Shown here one piece after another: positions 35,075 through 43,665 of a stretch of 64,000 bases of DNA (position 1 is the stretch's first letter; each line of letters opens with the position of its first letter). Made by a program: the position numbers and the translations under genes. The notes under the pieces were generated by a model. That model was not told the origin of the DNA. It saw only the letters and a list, made by a program, of their open reading frames with translations, and did no database searches. The DNA lies in contig DAOSOK010000005.1 in assembly GCA_035373905.1 (NCBI GenBank), positions 62,001 through 126,000 of the forward strand. The letters run 5' to 3'. The DNA comes from Candidatus Ozemobacteraceae bacterium (GTDB lineage: Bacteria > Muiribacteriota > Ozemobacteria > Ozemobacterales > Ozemobacteraceae).

Positions 35075-35995
35075 TCAGGGCTCGCCTTCGATGAGGCGGT
35101 TGAAGTAGCGCGATCCCTCGCGCTTGACCCAGAGACGTTCCGAGAGAATGTCGCAGGGAAGGAACACGGCACCCTCGATTTCCCTGGATGGAAGGAAGGG
35201 GGCGACGGCGCGGCCGGACCAGCGCGGATCCTCGCGATTGGCCCAGAGTCTCAGCCGGATGTGCGGGACGGCCGTCGGTCCGTCGGGTCCGGGAAAGGGG
35301 GAGAACCGGATTCCGCATGTGGCGACGAAGACGGATGAGGCGACGGCGTCGCCGGGAACCCAAAGAGAGGAGAATACCGCATCGCCGGCTTCAAACACCT
35401 CATGAGCCAGGCTTTCGTCGGATTCCAGGGAATACGGATTGAGCCATTTCCTGTCGAGAGCGTTCTGGAGATGGGTGGGAGTGACATCCTCCGGTCCCTT
35501 CCGCATGGCCTGCCTGAGGCGATACAGGGTCAGCGGCGCCTCGAGAGATTCGAACCAGGGGTAATGGTCCGGATTGCGTAGCCGTAGTTGTTCGAGAAGG
35601 TCGTAAAACTCCCGAAGGGTCGCCGGCGGTGCCGAGGCGATGCCGGCAAGCCGCTCCATGCGCGTGCCGAGCATCCAGAACACGTGGAGCGTGATCGGCG
35701 TGGGGCGCATCTCGGCGGCGACCGAGGCGAGATGCGTTCCTTCCTCGATCAGCAGGAGCGGAACGGAAGCCACGTCGACGGGGCCGGATTCGGCCGAGAT
35801 CGGAAGCAGGTGAAGGGAGACCTCGTGCGCCAGTAACGTTCCAATGCGCTTTCTCAGCGAGTCGAGCACCCAGGACGGGAAATTCAGGCGGGAAGGCATC
35901 AGTATCTCGATCGTGTCGCAACCTCCCGGCATGGATGGGAACAACAGCAGGAGGGCGAGAAGGATGATGCCACGGAAGCCTGGAAATGCCTTCAT
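35075..35995 (-). CDS. Small exported solute-binding-like protein
   Basis: 306 residues. It starts with a hydrophobic signal (ILLALLLLFP) and Cys26 in SMPGGC; the lipobox is weak because Pro is at -3. The ATG overlaps the stop of the Wzz-like gene (ATGA), and the histidine kinase follows after 11 bases. The body has the alternating hydrophobic pattern and length of periplasmic binding proteins, but I see no diagnostic motif, so the substrate-binding role is inference from its position between a membrane protein and a sensor kinase. It may present a ligand to the kinase. Confidence 0.6.
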   Translation of the reverse strand: MKAFPGFRGIILLALLLLFPSMPGGCDTIEILMPSRLNFPSWVLDSLRKRIGTLLAHEVSLHLLPISAESGPVDVASVPLLLIEEGTHLASVAAEMRPTPITLHVFWMLGTRMERLAGIASAPPATLREFYDLLEQLRLRNPDHYPWFESLEAPLTLYRLRQAMRKGPEDVTPTHLQNALDRKWLNPYSLESDESLAHEVFEAGDAVFSSLWVPGDAVASSVFVATCGIRFSPFPGPDGPTAVPHIRLRLWANREDPRWSGRAVAPFLPSREIEGAVFLPCDILSERLWVKREGSRYFNRLIEGEP

Positions 35996-37821
35996 GACGG
36001 GGAGTCTCCGCCGCCCGCGTACAGGTAGCCCAGGAACGGCCTGCCGGTTCGTGAGAGCGTTTCCGCGGCGTTCTCGGCCTGGTCGGGGGTTTCCGGACGG
36101 GATACGAGGACGAACCCGTCGAACGCGGTCGTGAGTCCGGCCATCAGGTCGGGGGAGTCTTCGACGTTTCCGAGATCCGCGAACAGATACTGCGTCTCTT
36201 CGCGGGGAAAGTTCCCGAGCCACAGTTTCCAGGGCGCCGATTCGACGGCTTTTTCCGGACACGGCGGCAGAGGGCCGGCTGGAACGACGACGGCGCGGGC
36301 GGTTTCGTCCGGATTCCCGCGGCTGATCTGGGGCGGTACGGCGTTCGAAGCGAGCCAGTTGACCGTTCCGGAGGCCCAGGGAAGCCACCAGAGGCTGTGT
36401 TGGGTCGGCCGCTTCCAATGCAGGTCGATCAGGAGCGGTCGCTTCCGATCGTTCGCGAAGGCGGCGGTCATCAGAGCGGCTGAGACGGACGTGCCGCAGC
36501 CGCGATGGGAACCGACGATGGCGATCGTCCGGCATTCGTTCTCATCGGCCTTTCTTGCAAGGTCGGCAGCGATTTTCGTCAGGGTGAGCGCTTCTCGGGG
36601 CGATGTCGCCGCGAATGAGAGGGGACGGAGCATTTCCTCGACTGTTTCTCGTGTCAGAGCCGGAATGGCGCCGATGACGGGAGGCCGATCGCAGAGAATC
36701 GAGCCTTGCGACCGGCCCTTTCTCCAGCGGATCGTCAGCCAGACCAGAACCGGCCCGGTAAGCAGGCCGAGCGGCTGCGCCGCGAACCAGGCATCCAGGA
36801 GTTGCGAGGGAAACGTTCGAGTCTGGCGAGAAACGTCGAGCTTGCCGTATCCCGAGGTGAACAGGCCGGTCAGCGCCTTGTTTTGTTCGAGGAGCCGGGC
36901 GATCTCGGTTTTTTTCTGCTCCAGACCGGTCTGGGCCATCGCGACGGTGCGCCTGCGCTCGTCAACCTGCTGTTTTGACTGGGCGATCAGGTCGATTTCC
37001 TGGCGTATTCGGGCGGTTTCGGCCTTCAGGCGCCTGAGCGCTTCGGCGTTCTCCCGGACCGCGGCCGGGTCCGCGGTTTGCGCGGAAGGCGTCCGCCTTG
37101 GAGCGGGAACGCGGATCCGGGTCGGGGCGGAGCGCCCTTCCCCCTCGCAGGGGCCAAGCCGTATCTGGGACCGTTGCTTTTCCGGTGCGGGCCGGGGCTG
37201 AGCCTTTCTGACGGCCGATTGTAGACGGGCGGCCTCGGCCTCGACCAGGGTGAGTTCGCGGCGCAGATTTTCGGCGGCGAGGGCGAGATTCTGGGACATT
37301 TCATCGAGTTTCGCGAGTTGGGATTCGTCCGAGAGCGGATCGTCATCCGGGATGGAGGATTTTCGGTCGGCTTCGAGAAGCTCCATGTCGTGGGCCAGCT
37401 TCAGGCCGATGCTCGCGAACAGATCGCTTCTCGTCGCTTCCAGGGCGTTCGCGAGATGCGAAACGAGGATGTCCGCCCGTTTCGCGATCGAGGAGTCGAA
37501 CGGAGCCGTCAGCGTCAGGGAGAGCCCCGTCGCGGGCGAGGAAACGTACGCGACGCTCCAGCGGCAACCGGTCCGGTCCGATTCCTCCTGCAGAATCGGC
37601 GCGGCGGCCGCGCGATAGGCCGCGAGGATGCCGGCCGTCTCGAGGGCGGGATAGGGGAGCGTCGCCTCCGTCTCGTGATCTATAGCGATAGGAATAGATA
37701 TCTGCCACCGGGCGACGGGGACGGCGAATCCCCATACAAAATATATGATAGCAGATATGACGGCCGCCGCCGCGGCGGCGCGACGGGGGATCGCCTTCAT
37801 GACGGACCGGAGCGTCTGCAC
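35992..37821 (-). CDS. Wzz-like polysaccharide co-polymerase with degenerate P-loop domain
   Basis: 609 residues from the GTG at 37821 (an ATG at 37800 is possible). TM1 (about 18-36), a periplasmic region with long coiled coil (about 150-330), TM2 (PLGLLTGPVLVWLTIRW), then a cytoplasmic domain of the BY-kinase/MinD-type ATPase shape (from about 430). The P-loop reads GSHRGCGTS (437-445): the Walker lysine is missing. The next strand, LLIDLHWKRPTQHS, matches the Walker A' region of BY-kinases with the acidic residue kept once. It probably controls polysaccharide length or export as a pseudo-ATPase. Its stop overlaps the next start. Confidence 0.75.
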   Translation of the reverse strand: MQTLRSVMKAIPRRAAAAAAVISAIIYFVWGFAVPVARWQISIPIAIDHETEATLPYPALETAGILAAYRAAAAPILQEESDRTGCRWSVAYVSSPATGLSLTLTAPFDSSIAKRADILVSHLANALEATRSDLFASIGLKLAHDMELLEADRKSSIPDDDPLSDESQLAKLDEMSQNLALAAENLRRELTLVEAEAARLQSAVRKAQPRPAPEKQRSQIRLGPCEGEGRSAPTRIRVPAPRRTPSAQTADPAAVRENAEALRRLKAETARIRQEIDLIAQSKQQVDERRRTVAMAQTGLEQKKTEIARLLEQNKALTGLFTSGYGKLDVSRQTRTFPSQLLDAWFAAQPLGLLTGPVLVWLTIRWRKGRSQGSILCDRPPVIGAIPALTRETVEEMLRPLSFAATSPREALTLTKIAADLARKADENECRTIAIVGSHRGCGTSVSAALMTAAFANDRKRPLLIDLHWKRPTQHSLWWLPWASGTVNWLASNAVPPQISRGNPDETARAVVVPAGPLPPCPEKAVESAPWKLWLGNFPREETQYLFADLGNVEDSPDLMAGLTTAFDGFVLVSRPETPDQAENAAETLSRTGRPFLGYLYAGGGDSPS

Positions 37822-37836
37822 GTGAAATGCTCGCCC

Positions 37837-38871
37837 TTACCGGGTCCCCGCGCCGCGCCGCAGGCGCTCGAGCCTGGGAGTGCCGACGATGAAGGATGCG
37901 AGTGTCCTGACCGTCGTGCCGTCGCCAGCCCTGAACTCCGCGTTTGCGCCGTGCGCGAGGAACAGCGAGAGAACGTCGTCGAACAACTGCGTCAGGTCTT
38001 TCGCGCGGGCGCGGGTCGTCGACAACTCCCAGAAGGCCTGTCGTCCGGCCAGCAGCAACGGCGTACTGCCGTCCCGATCGAGCGGGTCGGCGGAGGCGCC
38101 GCTCTCGAGCAGGATCTTCACGCCTTCGGGCCAGAGAAGATGCGCCGCGAGGTGCAACGGGGTCCGCCCCTGGCCGTTCGCGGCCGCGGTTGAAGCGCCG
38201 GCGGCGAGCAGGTGGCGGACGAGAACGGCGTGGCGGCGGCGGACGGCCGCGTGCAAGGCCGTTTCCCCGGCATCGTCGGCTCGCGAAAGATCCGCGCCGG
38301 CCGAGGCGAGCAGAAAGGCGGCGCCGGTTCTTCCCTGTCTGACCGCTTCAATCAGCGGCGTCGCGCCGCCGCTTCCCCGAACGTCGGCGGGAACCCCGCG
38401 GGAGAGAAAAACGCGGATCGTCGGCACGGAGCCGCAGATGCTCGCCAGGTGGAGAGGGGTGGCGCCGTATGAGTCGGTTGCCGTCGCCGAAGCGCCATGA
38501 TCCAGCAGAAATTCGGTCATCGAGGCGAGGCCCCGCAGGGCGGCCATGTGCAGCGGCGTCATGCCCCGCGAGGTGCGACGGGAGATTTCAGCGCCGTGCG
38601 CGAGAAGAAGCGTTGCAACGTCGAGATGGCCCATCCGGGCCGCCCAGTGAAGCGGCGTCATTGCATACCCGTCGGGGGTCGTGCCGTAGGGCGTCAGGGA
38701 GTTCGCCTCGCCCGGATTCCGCGCGAGAATTTCCCTGATGCGATCGATGTCGGCGATTTTCGCCGCCTCGTGGATGTCGCCGGCCAGCGCCGGGAACCCG
38801 CAAAAAAACAGGACGGCCAGCACCGCAGCCGGTACCGCCCGGCGAAACGTCGTCATGACACGCTTTTCCAT
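37837..38871 (-). CDS. Exported ankyrin repeat protein
   Basis: 344 residues. A signal peptide (VLAVLFFCGFPALAGD) is followed by about seven ankyrin repeats (YAMTPLHWAARMGHLDVATLLLAHG is the clearest). The start at 38871 (MEKR) is preferred; ATG 38856 is an option, and the longer frame from 39132 would not have a signal at the N terminus. Only 15 bases separate its stop from the GTG of the Wzz-like gene, so it probably is the first gene of the sensory operon. Its partner is unknown; ankyrin repeats usually mediate protein binding. Confidence 0.8.
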   Translation of the reverse strand: MEKRVMTTFRRAVPAAVLAVLFFCGFPALAGDIHEAAKIADIDRIREILARNPGEANSLTPYGTTPDGYAMTPLHWAARMGHLDVATLLLAHGAEISRRTSRGMTPLHMAALRGLASMTEFLLDHGASATATDSYGATPLHLASICGSVPTIRVFLSRGVPADVRGSGGATPLIEAVRQGRTGAAFLLASAGADLSRADDAGETALHAAVRRRHAVLVRHLLAAGASTAAANGQGRTPLHLAAHLLWPEGVKILLESGASADPLDRDGSTPLLLAGRQAFWELSTTRARAKDLTQLFDDVLSLFLAHGANAEFRAGDGTTVRTLASFIVGTPRLERLRRGAGTR

Positions 38872-38971
38872 GAAGGTGAATCCGTGATAGAAATGATGTC
38901 GTCGCTTTTCACAGCATACCACACGGGAGGTTCTCAGAATCGGACAGGGATTTGCCGATACATTTTCTGCT

Positions 38972-39988
38972 ATGAACAAGATGACCGAATACGCACTGCG
39001 CGTTGTAACGATGTGTTCCGCTCTCATGCTCGTTGGGGTGACCTGTGCCGAAGCCGTTCCCGCGACGGATGCGGGAGTCACCTCCCGGGTCGAGTTTGCG
39101 ATGGCCGCGGTGTCTCCGGTGAGCGCGCCCACCGAGTCTGGCCTTCCGTCCGATGGCGCCAGCGTATTCTACAATCGGAAATTCATCGCCTCGACGATGG
39201 GGCGCAGCAGGCAGTATCTGCTGACATTCGATGACGGGCCGAACCCGAACACGACGCCCTATATCCTCGATACGCTGAAAAAGCACGGCATGAAGGCGAT
39301 ATTCTTCGTCGTCGGCACGAACGTCCGAAAATACCCCGAGATCCTCCGGCGCATCCATGACGAAGGACACGTGATCGGAAATCATACCGCGCACCATGCG
39401 AATCTTTCACATGCGGCCGCGGCAAAGGCCCTCGACGAGATTCGGCAACTCAACACCCTCGTGGAAAAAATCACGGGAACGAGACCCCGCGTGTTCAGGC
39501 CGCCCTACGGGGCGCTGAACCAGAACGTTCTGCAGGCCGTCAGGCAGGAAGGCATGGACGTGATGCTCTGGTCCGTAGACCCCTACGACTGGCGAAACCG
39601 GAGCATGGTGCGAACCTGCGAGAACGTGAAACGCCAACTTCACCTCGGAAACGGCACGCGCGGCGGCATCGTGCTGATGCACGACACGCTGCCGAGCACC
39701 GTGGCGGCCCTCGAGCCGCTGCTGGTCGCGTTCACCGAGAACGGCCTGATCCCCGCCGTCTACGGCGCCCCGGCCTCGGGACGCGAATACTGGGCGGCAA
39801 AAGCTCCCGTCACCCTTCCCTGGATCCCCGAGATGCCCCCGCTCGATCTTGCCCGGCTCGATCGACCTATTCTGGCGGCGCTGCTCAAGCCCAGGAAAGA
39901 CGACTTTTCCTGGACGGCGGTTTCCCTGCTGAAGGCCCGAAGGACCGGAACCCTGTTCGAGTCGATGCTCTGCCGGGCGTTTCCCTGA
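38972..39988 (+). CDS. Secreted polysaccharide deacetylase (CE4/NodB)
   Basis: 338 residues with a signal peptide (LMLVGVTCAEA). All CE4 motifs are present: TFDDGPN (85-91; Asp87 catalytic base, Asp88 metal), HTAHH (His138 and His142), RPPYG (176-180), DPYDW and IVLMHD. It should remove acetyl groups from N-acetylglucosamine polymers such as peptidoglycan, chitin-like or exopolysaccharide. It is divergent from the ankyrin gene, and no clear promoter or ribosome site precedes it. Its neighbour, the Wzz-like protein, fits a role in an exopolysaccharide, by inference. Confidence 0.92.
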   Translation: MNKMTEYALRVVTMCSALMLVGVTCAEAVPATDAGVTSRVEFAMAAVSPVSAPTESGLPSDGASVFYNRKFIASTMGRSRQYLLTFDDGPNPNTTPYILDTLKKHGMKAIFFVVGTNVRKYPEILRRIHDEGHVIGNHTAHHANLSHAAAAKALDEIRQLNTLVEKITGTRPRVFRPPYGALNQNVLQAVRQEGMDVMLWSVDPYDWRNRSMVRTCENVKRQLHLGNGTRGGIVLMHDTLPSTVAALEPLLVAFTENGLIPAVYGAPASGREYWAAKAPVTLPWIPEMPPLDLARLDRPILAALLKPRKDDFSWTAVSLLKARRTGTLFESMLCRAFP

Positions 39989-39990
39989 CC

Positions 39991-40914
39991 TCAGCGGGGC
40001 AGCCAGGCCTTTCCGCCCTTGTCGAGGATGAACGTCCGGTCGTAGGCTTCGTCGTCGTTTGACGCGACCTCGCGGGTGAGGGTGCCGTTCTTCCAGGTCC
40101 ATTTCTCGTCCCACTTGTCGTCACGGTCGAGATCGACCTTCGCACGGTTCACCTGCGTCTGCCCGGCGTCCTTGTACAGGTTCACCTTCCAGGAACGCCC
40201 TCTGACGGCATCTTTCGCCTTGTCGCCGGAAATGTTCGCGACCGCGGCCGAGATGATTTCGGCGTCCATGGGACGCAGGGCGAGCTGATCCGTCGCGGGC
40301 GAGGGGATGCCGGGCGCCGTTTCGGCGACGGTCGGAGCCGGGCCGGTTGCCGGTTTCGCGGACGACCAGGCGTTCAGGTTCACGTCATACCAGGTCTGAA
40401 TCGTATACCGCTCGTCGTCCGCCGGAGCGACCTGCCGCTGGAGGCCCTCCGGGTCCCATGACCACTTCTCGTCCCATTTGTCGTCGCGGTCGAGGTCGAT
40501 TTTCAGGCGGTTCACCTTCGCCTGGCCGGCGTCTTTGAACAGGTTCACTTTCCACGGCCGGCCCCGGATCGCGTCCTTGACCTTGTCGCCGGAGATATTC
40601 GCCCCGGCCGCAGCGAGAATCTCCACGTCCATGGGCCGCAACGCGACGTATCCGGCCGGCAGCTTCGTGCCGGGGTTCGCCGCGGGCGCCGGATCGGCCG
40701 GTTCTGACGGCCTCGCCGGCGTGGTGGCGGCGTCCGAACCCGTCCGCTGTTGCTGGGCCTGCCGATACCGCTCGAGATCCTCGTTCACGCGGCGAAGAGC
40801 CTTTTCCTCCACGTCGCGGGCATGTTCCTGATACCGATGAATCTCGTAAAGACCGCCGCCGGCGATGCCGAGCAGGCCGAGGATGACGAGGGCGCGGAAC
40901 GTCTTGTATCTCAT
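39991..40914 (-). CDS. Membrane-anchored protein with duplicated EF-hand-like domain
   Basis: 307 residues. One N-terminal membrane helix (FRALVILGLLGIAGGGLY), a coiled/linker region (about 30-88), and two repeats of about 90 residues (91-183 and 212-307) that share ALRPMD, ANISGDK, KVNL, KDAGQ and DLDRDDKWDEKW. The last motif (140-151) looks like a calcium loop (D140, D142, D144, D148) but lacks the usual Glu12. The ATG overlaps the stop of the radical SAM gene by four bases and it ends the operon. Function unknown; it could be a substrate of the upstream enzymes. Confidence 0.75.
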   Translation of the reverse strand: MRYKTFRALVILGLLGIAGGGLYEIHRYQEHARDVEEKALRRVNEDLERYRQAQQQRTGSDAATTPARPSEPADPAPAANPGTKLPAGYVALRPMDVEILAAAGANISGDKVKDAIRGRPWKVNLFKDAGQAKVNRLKIDLDRDDKWDEKWSWDPEGLQRQVAPADDERYTIQTWYDVNLNAWSSAKPATGPAPTVAETAPGIPSPATDQLALRPMDAEIISAAVANISGDKAKDAVRGRSWKVNLYKDAGQTQVNRAKVDLDRDDKWDEKWTWKNGTLTREVASNDDEAYDRTFILDKGGKAWLPR

Positions 40915-41810
40915 CTTTCCGTCTCCGATGATGAGGAATGGTCCGTCGGCATCATGCCGCGGGCGATGGGAACGGTGCAGTTGCAGTAGTCGTACAGGCA
41001 GGGTCGCGGCCCGTCGTTCAGGGTGAACCGCTCGCCGGTGAAGTCGCCGAGCGACTCCAGCCTGTATCTGCGTGCCGGGTAGCAGCGCCAGGCACCGCCC
41101 AGGTCGTCGAGAATGAAGGCCCGCGAGCCGGCCCAGCAGGGGCGGTCCTTGAACGAGTGTCGTATATCTCCCGTCATATTATGGCCGCCGAGAGCGAGAA
41201 TGGCGGCGCGTTCGGCATCGGTATACCCGATGACGTCGCGGTCCTGCTTCTCGGGCTGGACCTTGAACGCGACTCCCCGGTTTCCGAACCGCCCAGCAAG
41301 GTCGGGAAGGCGGGGCAGGGCGGCGCGCGTGGCAACCGAGGTCACGCACAGGTTCGGTCGGGGCAGCCCGGGGTCCGCACCGCGCACGAGGACCTGCGCG
41401 AACCAGCAGGCGCGGTCGATGAACTCGTCGAGTTTCGCGGGGTCGTTCACATGCTCGAGATGCAGAGAACAGGCGAATACGCCGATGCGGCCACCCGCCG
41501 CCGCGGCGAAGGCGGCGAGTCGCTCGCGGGAAGCCGTGAAATTCGTCACGATCGAGACGCGGTGTCCGAGGCCGGCGATGGCCGAAACGAGGACGTCGAG
41601 CTCGGGGTGCATGAAAGGCTCTCCGCCCGAGAGCTTGATCTCCCAGCGGCCCGGCAGGCGGGAGAACGCCGGGATGAACGCCTTCGCCGGACGGGGAGGG
41701 CGGCCCCGGTCGCTTTTGTGGCGCTGGGTGCAGTAGGAACAGCGCAGGTTGCAGCGCGTCGTCATGTTCCAGCTGACGACGCCCTCCGACGGCCTCGGCG
41801 TTGCGTTCAT
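40911..41810 (-). CDS. Radical SAM enzyme 3 of the cluster
   Basis: 299 residues. Cys20-x3-Cys24-x2-Cys27 binds the SAM [4Fe-4S] cluster, and IKLSGGEP is the SAM-binding GGE motif. The C-terminal part has further cysteines (CWAGSRAF, WRCYPARR, CLYDYCNCTVP) suggesting an auxiliary Fe-S cluster of the twitch/SPASM type. The end CTVPIARGMMP is shared with enzyme 2, so the two are paralogues. It starts in the ATGA overlap at 41810. Substrate unknown. Confidence 0.88.
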   Translation of the reverse strand: MNATPRPSEGVVSWNMTTRCNLRCSYCTQRHKSDRGRPPRPAKAFIPAFSRLPGRWEIKLSGGEPFMHPELDVLVSAIAGLGHRVSIVTNFTASRERLAAFAAAAGGRIGVFACSLHLEHVNDPAKLDEFIDRACWFAQVLVRGADPGLPRPNLCVTSVATRAALPRLPDLAGRFGNRGVAFKVQPEKQDRDVIGYTDAERAAILALGGHNMTGDIRHSFKDRPCWAGSRAFILDDLGGAWRCYPARRYRLESLGDFTGERFTLNDGPRPCLYDYCNCTVPIARGMMPTDHSSSSETER

Positions 41811-42667
41811 GCGTCCGTCCTCGCGGAGGAGAGCCCTTCGATCATGCCGCGGTTGGCCGGAACGGTGCAGGGACAGATGTCCCACGTGCAGACGCGGGGT
41901 TCGGACAACGGTCGGAAATCGCCTGCGACGGCGTTGCCGAGATGCCCCGTCTCGTTGCGTCGCGCGGTTCTGCAGCTCCAGACGTCGCCGGTCTGCGTGA
42001 CGACGAAATACTCGATGCCCGCATGACAACGGTGGCCGCGGTAACTCGGCGCGAGATTCGCCTCGTGCGGCGTGGGTGCGTGCCCGAGAAGCTCCGCCAG
42101 CAGGGACGTTTCGTCGTCCGGGTAGGCTGCGATCCCGTGTTTCGTCTTCATGAGCTGCGGGAAGAACCGCAGTCCCGCGGCTTTCACCATGCCGGCGGCC
42201 CGGGCGATCGTTTCGAGCCGGCCGGGGACCAGCACCGAGTTCACGACGAGCCGGGCCTCGGGCGCGAGCAGGCTCCGGAGATGGAGAGCCCGGTCGATGA
42301 AGGCTTCGGGCGTCACGCGCTCGAGATGCATCGACGCCGAGACGATCCCGATCCGGCCGGCGGTCCGTTCGGCGAAGCGTTCCAGGTCGGTTTTCCCGGC
42401 CGACAGGTTCGTGAGGACCGAGATCATGTGCGGTGTTTCCGAAACCAGCCCCGGGATGATCCGGTCGAGAAACAGCGGATGAGTGAACGGCTCGCCGCCG
42501 CTCATCTTGATCTCGAACCGCACCGGCAGGTTCGCGTAGAACCGGAGGATCGCATCGATCGCGGCCGCATCCGGCACGCCGACGCGATGTTTCGGATTCT
42601 GTATGCAATAGCTGCAATTATAATTGCACGCCCCGAGCACCTGCCATTCGATCGTCGGCTGTCTCAT
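41807..42667 (-). CDS. Radical SAM enzyme 2 of the cluster
   Basis: 286 residues. Cys14-x3-Cys18-x2-Cys21 cluster motif, IKMSGGEP, and C-terminal cysteines (CHAGIEYF, VWSCRTAR, CTWDICPCTVP) for a probable second Fe-S cluster. It shares the closing motif CTVPxxRGM with enzyme 3. The ATG at 42667 lies in the stop of the upstream radical SAM gene (ATGA); a longer frame from 42916 reads through that gene and is not real. It probably modifies a peptide or a sugar-linked substrate, by family resemblance only. Confidence 0.88.
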   Translation of the reverse strand: MRQPTIEWQVLGACNYNCSYCIQNPKHRVGVPDAAAIDAILRFYANLPVRFEIKMSGGEPFTHPLFLDRIIPGLVSETPHMISVLTNLSAGKTDLERFAERTAGRIGIVSASMHLERVTPEAFIDRALHLRSLLAPEARLVVNSVLVPGRLETIARAAGMVKAAGLRFFPQLMKTKHGIAAYPDDETSLLAELLGHAPTPHEANLAPSYRGHRCHAGIEYFVVTQTGDVWSCRTARRNETGHLGNAVAGDFRPLSEPRVCTWDICPCTVPANRGMIEGLSSARTDA

Positions 42668-43665
42668 GCGACGTTCTCCGCCCGGCGGAGCTTCGCGGCC
42701 AGCTTGGCGTTCTGCTCGAACTTCCCGCACCGGGCGCATCCCGGGAAATACTCTCCCCGCGCGAGCCTCCCGCGCATCGCGTTCCAGTCGGAACCGTGCC
42801 AGAGGTCGGAAAATCCCGTTCCGTCGCCGAGCCTGCCGATCGCGGTCTCGGTGTTGCAGCAGAAGTAGACGGTGCCGTCGACGGCGATCCGCGCATACCG
42901 GTCGCCCATGTGGCACCCGACCTCGGCAATGGGGGCCGTTGCCGCTCCCCCCGCGAGCACTTGTGCCCGAAGCGTGGAAAGGTTGTGCCTGACGCCGCGC
43001 CGTTCAGCGCGAGCGGAGGCTTCGGGAATCCACTCGGCCAGAAGGCGCTTCCGCTGTCCGTCGGTGATGCGCACGGCTTCGGTTCCGCGGCCGAGGCTCG
43101 CGAGCTTGAAGTTCACGCGTTCCGCGTCGTATGCGGCGGCGAGATCGATCATGTCGCCGAGTTTGTCGGCGTTCAGGGCGCAGATGACCTGGACGTGCCG
43201 GTCGCGGCGGCCGGCTGCGCGCCGGGCGGCGAGCCGCCTCGTGAGCCGTGACCAGGCATCCGCGGCCGCCGATGGGTGGAACGCCCGATACCCGGCCTCG
43301 TCGGCGGAATGTATACCGATAAGAATTGTATCAACCCCGCCGGCCGGAAGGCGGTCTGCGGCGTCGGCGAGAAGATTGGAGATCAGCGTCACGCCGAGTC
43401 CCATGGTCTTCAGGCCGGCGAGAAGTTCGAGCACGCGGGGATGGGTGAGAGGCTCGCCCATCCCCGAAACGATGACGGTCGAGAGTCGTCCCAGGGAGGC
43501 GGCTTCCGCGACCGTCGCCAGCAGGAAATCGACATCGGCCTGCCGGCTCTTCCAGGCCGGCGCGCGGGGGGCCGTCAGGAGCGGCGAATGGTCCCAGCAG
43601 GTCACGCAGTCGGTGTTGCAGGCGTTCGTGATGTCGAGATGCAGGGTGACGGGGCCTTTCGTCAC
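42664..43665 (-). CDS. Radical SAM/SPASM-like enzyme 1 of the cluster
   Basis: 333 residues from GTG 43665, which has GAGGAG upstream and overlaps the glycosyltransferase stop (GTGA). Cys16-x3-Cys20-x2-Cys23 is the SAM cluster motif; IVSGMGEP replaces GGEP. The C-terminal region (CHMGDRYARIAVDGTVYFCC and later CARC) matches the SPASM pattern for auxiliary clusters. SPASM enzymes often mature ribosomal peptides, but no precursor peptide gene is seen nearby. Enzymes 2 and 3 follow immediately. Confidence 0.88.
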   Translation of the reverse strand: MTKGPVTLHLDITNACNTDCVTCWDHSPLLTAPRAPAWKSRQADVDFLLATVAEAASLGRLSTVIVSGMGEPLTHPRVLELLAGLKTMGLGVTLISNLLADAADRLPAGGVDTILIGIHSADEAGYRAFHPSAAADAWSRLTRRLAARRAAGRRDRHVQVICALNADKLGDMIDLAAAYDAERVNFKLASLGRGTEAVRITDGQRKRLLAEWIPEASARAERRGVRHNLSTLRAQVLAGGAATAPIAEVGCHMGDRYARIAVDGTVYFCCNTETAIGRLGDGTGFSDLWHGSDWNAMRGRLARGEYFPGCARCGKFEQNAKLAAKLRRAENVA

